Of a stretch of 14,657 bases of DNA, positions 12,082-14,657 are shown one piece after another; positions within the stretch are counted from its first letter, which is position 1; each line of letters begins with the position of its first letter. The notes beneath the pieces are model-generated. The model saw only the letters and a list, made by a program, of their open reading frames with translations, did no database searches and was not told where the DNA came from. Source of the DNA: Candidatus Parvarchaeota archaeon (lineage in GTDB: Archaea > Nanobdellota > Nanobdellia > Parvarchaeales > Parvarchaeaceae); contig JAPDMB010000011.1 of the NCBI GenBank assembly GCA_025920305.1, positions 1 to 14,657 of the forward strand. Reading direction: 5' to 3'. A program made the position numbers and the translations under genes.

Positions 12082-14391
12082 CTAAAACTTATCCAGAGAA
12101 ACGTTCTTCTTGCCGGTTATGTCCGCCTCTGAGAAGCCTATGACCTCGAATATCGGCAGAACGGCCGGGATGACCTGCTGGTTTATGTAGTAATCAGGAT
12201 CGTACTGCATGTTATTCTCCCTGGCTATATCGAACAGGATGGATCTCTGCGACACCGTCTCCTCCTGCCTGCCCTTGATTATTATGTATTTGACCATCTC
12301 GCCGGCTGAGAACTTGACGCCGCTGCTGAGGGCCGCTGACACATGCCTGCCCATCTGCTTGTAGCTTCCGGCCTCCTTATGGAGTTTTGTAAAGATGACC
12401 ATCTTCTCGAGAGGAACCTTCAGTGACCTTATATCGCTTATGACCTGTTTTATGTAATTCAACGCCCCATCAGGATCATTCTCAGCTAGGATCTTCCTCA
12501 ATACCTCATACTGAGACTCCTTCGCTATCAGCGCCCAGTCCCTCCTCACCGTCTGGAAGCCTTTGACTATCAGATTTCCGCTCTGATCGTAAAGAGCATA
12601 CTTCTTCTTCGCTCCCTTCTCCTTGCCTTTCACGCTCACGAAGAGCGCCCTTCTGTACATGCCCTGGAGCTCCAGCTCCATGGGCGGCGGCAGGGAAGAA
12701 TTTATGCCGCTTAAAAATCTGTCCATCTGCTCCTTCGAGATGTCCGATAGGAAAGCCGAATCCGTATCGGCATATATGACCTTAAATCCGCCTTTCTCCG
12801 CGGCGTCTATGACCTTATTGACGTATTCCCTCCCAAGGGACAGTATCGATCCAGCGCACTCGAAACAGTACCACCTGGCGTTGTAATACCCCAAGTAGCC
12901 GAAGAAACCGTTTGCTATAAGTTTAAGTACGGAGACCCTGGCCCTCAGAGTGTTGTTCTCAGGCTCGAATTTCAGCCTTGACTTTGCATCTATCCTCGCA
13001 TTGAGAACAGATGACAGAATTGAAGGTATCAGTCCGAAGACCTCCTCCTTACTTTTATAGACGGTATGCTCTCCGTCATGTTTTATCGTCGACGGACAGA
13101 TGTTGTGGGAGATTATTATGCTGGGGTAGAGGCTCCTGAAATCGACTATCCCTACGTCCTGGTACATCCCTGGTCTCGGCTGGTAGACGAATGCGCCTAC
13201 GTTTATCCTCCTCAGCCTGTCCTGGACCTCGAAATCCGAAGGCTTGTTTGGTATGACCTCATTCTCCTTCACCACCATCCTCATTATATAATGCTCTACC
13301 ACCGCTCCGGTCGTCATCCTTGAGACGTCCTGCAGCATCTGTCCTATCCCTCTGCTTATCTCCTCGAGTAGGGCATACAGCCTGTCGTATATCTTGAACG
13401 TAAGAGAGGAATCCTTCAGACAGTACCTGCAGAAACTGCCTGCGATGCTCCTGTCCCTCAGTATGTCTTTCACCTTCGTCCAGTCAAATTCGTCTTTCTT
13501 CTCCCCGAGCATCTCATTGGCCACCGCATCCAGCTTCAAAGTCTCAGTTTTCAGATTGTATACGGCGTAGATGTTCCTTATGAAATTATAGATATCCACA
13601 TGCACCTTCCCGTTTATCTCGGACATCTTCCTGCTGGTGCCCTTGACCTTTATATTAAAGCCGTTGAATCTCAGATCCAGTCCGAGCGCCCTTGCCCTGC
13701 CCTCTATATACGGAAGGTCGAATTCGTCTGAGTTATACCCGATCAGTACATCAGGATTATAATCTGACACTATCTCCGCAAACTTCATCAAAAGTTCTTT
13801 CTCGTCCGCTACTTTGACCGCCTCCTTTATGTCCGTATCCAGCCAGGTTATTATCCTGCTGAAGCTGTAATTAAAGAGCGAGATAGCCACCACTGGATCC
13901 TTCCTAGGATCCGGGGTAGGCTTATCAGAGAGGACCTCTATATCGAATGCAAGCTGCTTGAACGGCGGGCTTGAATCGGCAATGCTGCGCACTCCTCTTA
14001 TCTTGTCCCCTTCGGTGGAAAAATCCACCCTCGTGAAGGAACTTATGCCTGTGTCTAGAATGTACCGTTTATAGAAGGGGATGTCCGCGTCGTACGTCTG
14101 CAGGCCGAGGTTCCTTATCTTAGGCACGTCCTCCGGCAGCTTCGTGAAGACCCTGCAGACCTCTATGTCCTTTCTGAGGAGCTTCTTTTCCGCCTTCTCT
14201 ATGCCGGTTACGAAGCTGCTATCTTTAAGAAGCGCCTTGACCTCCTCTACGCTCCCTTTCACATAGCAGTATGGCCTGAAAGAATCGTCATAGAGTATGC
14301 TTCTCTCTCCTTTTACATCGATGCAGAATATCCTTATCCACGGCTTCTCATCCACGACCGTGTAATCTATGTCTACAGGAAAGACCTCCAT
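12082..14391 (-). CDS. polB: Family B DNA polymerase (replicative, proofreading)
   Basis: This 769-aa enzyme has an intact 3'-5' exonuclease: Exo I FDIEV (D150, E152), Exo II YNSDEFD (N220, D225) and Exo III YCLKD (Y323, D327). The polymerase motifs are also intact: motif A DFRSLYPSII (D417), motif B KLIANGFFG (490-498) and motif C YADTDS (D542, D544). Motif B departs from the usual K-x3-N-S-x-Y-G, having Gly for Ser and Phe for Tyr. WYCFEC (507-512) matches the thumb-proximal Cys pair of Pyrococcus PolB. No intein is present. The C-terminus, NVSLDKF, is PIP-like. The open frame runs 48 bases further upstream, but that stretch contains the TATA box. The ATG at 14391 (MEVFPVDIDY) is 27 bp from it and matches family N-termini, so a leaderless start there is preferred. 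Confidence 0.97.
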   Translation of the reverse strand: MEVFPVDIDYTVVDEKPWIRIFCIDVKGERSILYDDSFRPYCYVKGSVEEVKALLKDSSFVTGIEKAEKKLLRKDIEVCRVFTKLPEDVPKIRNLGLQTYDADIPFYKRYILDTGISSFTRVDFSTEGDKIRGVRSIADSSPPFKQLAFDIEVLSDKPTPDPRKDPVVAISLFNYSFSRIITWLDTDIKEAVKVADEKELLMKFAEIVSDYNPDVLIGYNSDEFDLPYIEGRARALGLDLRFNGFNIKVKGTSRKMSEINGKVHVDIYNFIRNIYAVYNLKTETLKLDAVANEMLGEKKDEFDWTKVKDILRDRSIAGSFCRYCLKDSSLTFKIYDRLYALLEEISRGIGQMLQDVSRMTTGAVVEHYIMRMVVKENEVIPNKPSDFEVQDRLRRINVGAFVYQPRPGMYQDVGIVDFRSLYPSIIISHNICPSTIKHDGEHTVYKSKEEVFGLIPSILSSVLNARIDAKSRLKFEPENNTLRARVSVLKLIANGFFGYLGYYNARWYCFECAGSILSLGREYVNKVIDAAEKGGFKVIYADTDSAFLSDISKEQMDRFLSGINSSLPPPMELELQGMYRRALFVSVKGKEKGAKKKYALYDQSGNLIVKGFQTVRRDWALIAKESQYEVLRKILAENDPDGALNYIKQVISDIRSLKVPLEKMVIFTKLHKEAGSYKQMGRHVSAALSSGVKFSAGEMVKYIIIKGRQEETVSQRSILFDIARENNMQYDPDYYINQQVIPAVLPIFEVIGFSEADITGKKNVSLDKF

Positions 14392-14413
14392 TTCAAATAA
14401 AAATATGGACAAC

Positions 14414-14423
14414 AATATATACT
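14414..14423 (-). promoter_or_regulatory. TATA box of polB
   Basis: The minus strand reads AGTATATATT, centred 27-28 bp before the ATG at 14391. This rules out the longer reading frame beginning at 14439, whose first codons would lie upstream of the transcription start. Confidence 0.6.
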
Positions 14424-14439
14424 CTATAATACGAAACAA

Positions 14440-14657
14440 AACTCAATTTTAGGGCTTAAATTTGAACGTATTCTAACGGCATAGATATTCTACTTATTAA
14501 CAATATTTTTGCATCAATCATTTTTTTATCCGCACAGTTCATTCAATTGATGCATCATAATTTTGAAGGGATAAAATCAGAAAAAATATCACTAAGGGCA
14601 TGAAAATGAGTCTTAGTTGAATATCATCATAATTTTAAGATATTCATATATATGATG
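14440..14657. other. AT-rich non-coding tail with short repeats
   Basis: No open frame of credible length is present. Base composition is clearly more AT-rich than the coding DNA. A 12-bp direct repeat CATCATAATTTT occurs at 14553-14564 and 14625-14636. TGATGCATCA (14548-14557) is a perfect palindrome. TGAATATC (14618-14625) and GATATTCA (14639-14646) form an 8-bp inverted repeat. It may be the regulatory region of a gene beyond the window or part of an origin; no ORB-like element was recognised. Confidence 0.4.

Noticed and set aside
14392..14439. 16-residue N-terminal extension of PolB with a hydrophobic run
   Set aside because: The codons contain the TATA box; the conserved polymerase N-terminus begins at 14391.

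Overview
The window is archaeal. It encodes TFB, ribosomal protein eL33 (L35Ae), a Hef-type helicase, FEN1, a type II methionine aminopeptidase, a family B DNA polymerase and a DUF357 protein, and most genes have a TATA box about 25-32 bp before the start codon. Compact genes, intermediate GC in coding DNA and many surface or unknown proteins suggest a DPANN-type genome, perhaps Micrarchaeota/ARMAN-like. The lineage is an inference; no rRNA is present.

Layout. (1) 41-967, plus strand: transcription factor B. (2) 1018-2348, minus strand: a two-gene unit in which a nucleotidyltransferase-fold protein overlaps the downstream eL33 gene by 4 bp. (3) 2349-2475: a divergent promoter region with a 36-bp near-perfect dyad. 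(4) 2476-4200, plus strand: a 574-aa protein I do not recognise. (5) 4240-9608, minus strand: a stand-alone Hef/FANCM-like helicase preceded by three single-span, sequon-rich surface proteins, two of which look like distant paralogues. This block is bracketed by two similar CCCAC...GTGGG hairpins in the same orientation. (6) 9609-9861: a non-coding spacer with a plus-strand hairpin and a terminator-like hairpin plus T5, possibly a small RNA or an IS200/IS605 relic. (7) 9862-14391, minus strand: PolB, then methionine aminopeptidase, FEN1 and DUF357, the last three tightly packed. (8) 14392-14657: the PolB promoter and an AT-rich tail with short repeats.

How the genes fit together. PolB and FEN1 are core replication enzymes that work on the PCNA clamp, and the Hef-type helicase acts at stalled forks. 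All three end in a similar short tail, x-x-[S/T]-L-x-x-F, resembling a reduced PCNA-interacting (PIP) box whose usual Gln is replaced by Asp, Glu or Asn. The nucleotidyltransferase-fold protein has DSTLNKFF near its N-terminus, also PIP-like. The surface proteins are probably anchored in the cytoplasmic membrane with large, probably N-glycosylated outer domains. I see no tRNA, rRNA, CRISPR array or intact mobile element.
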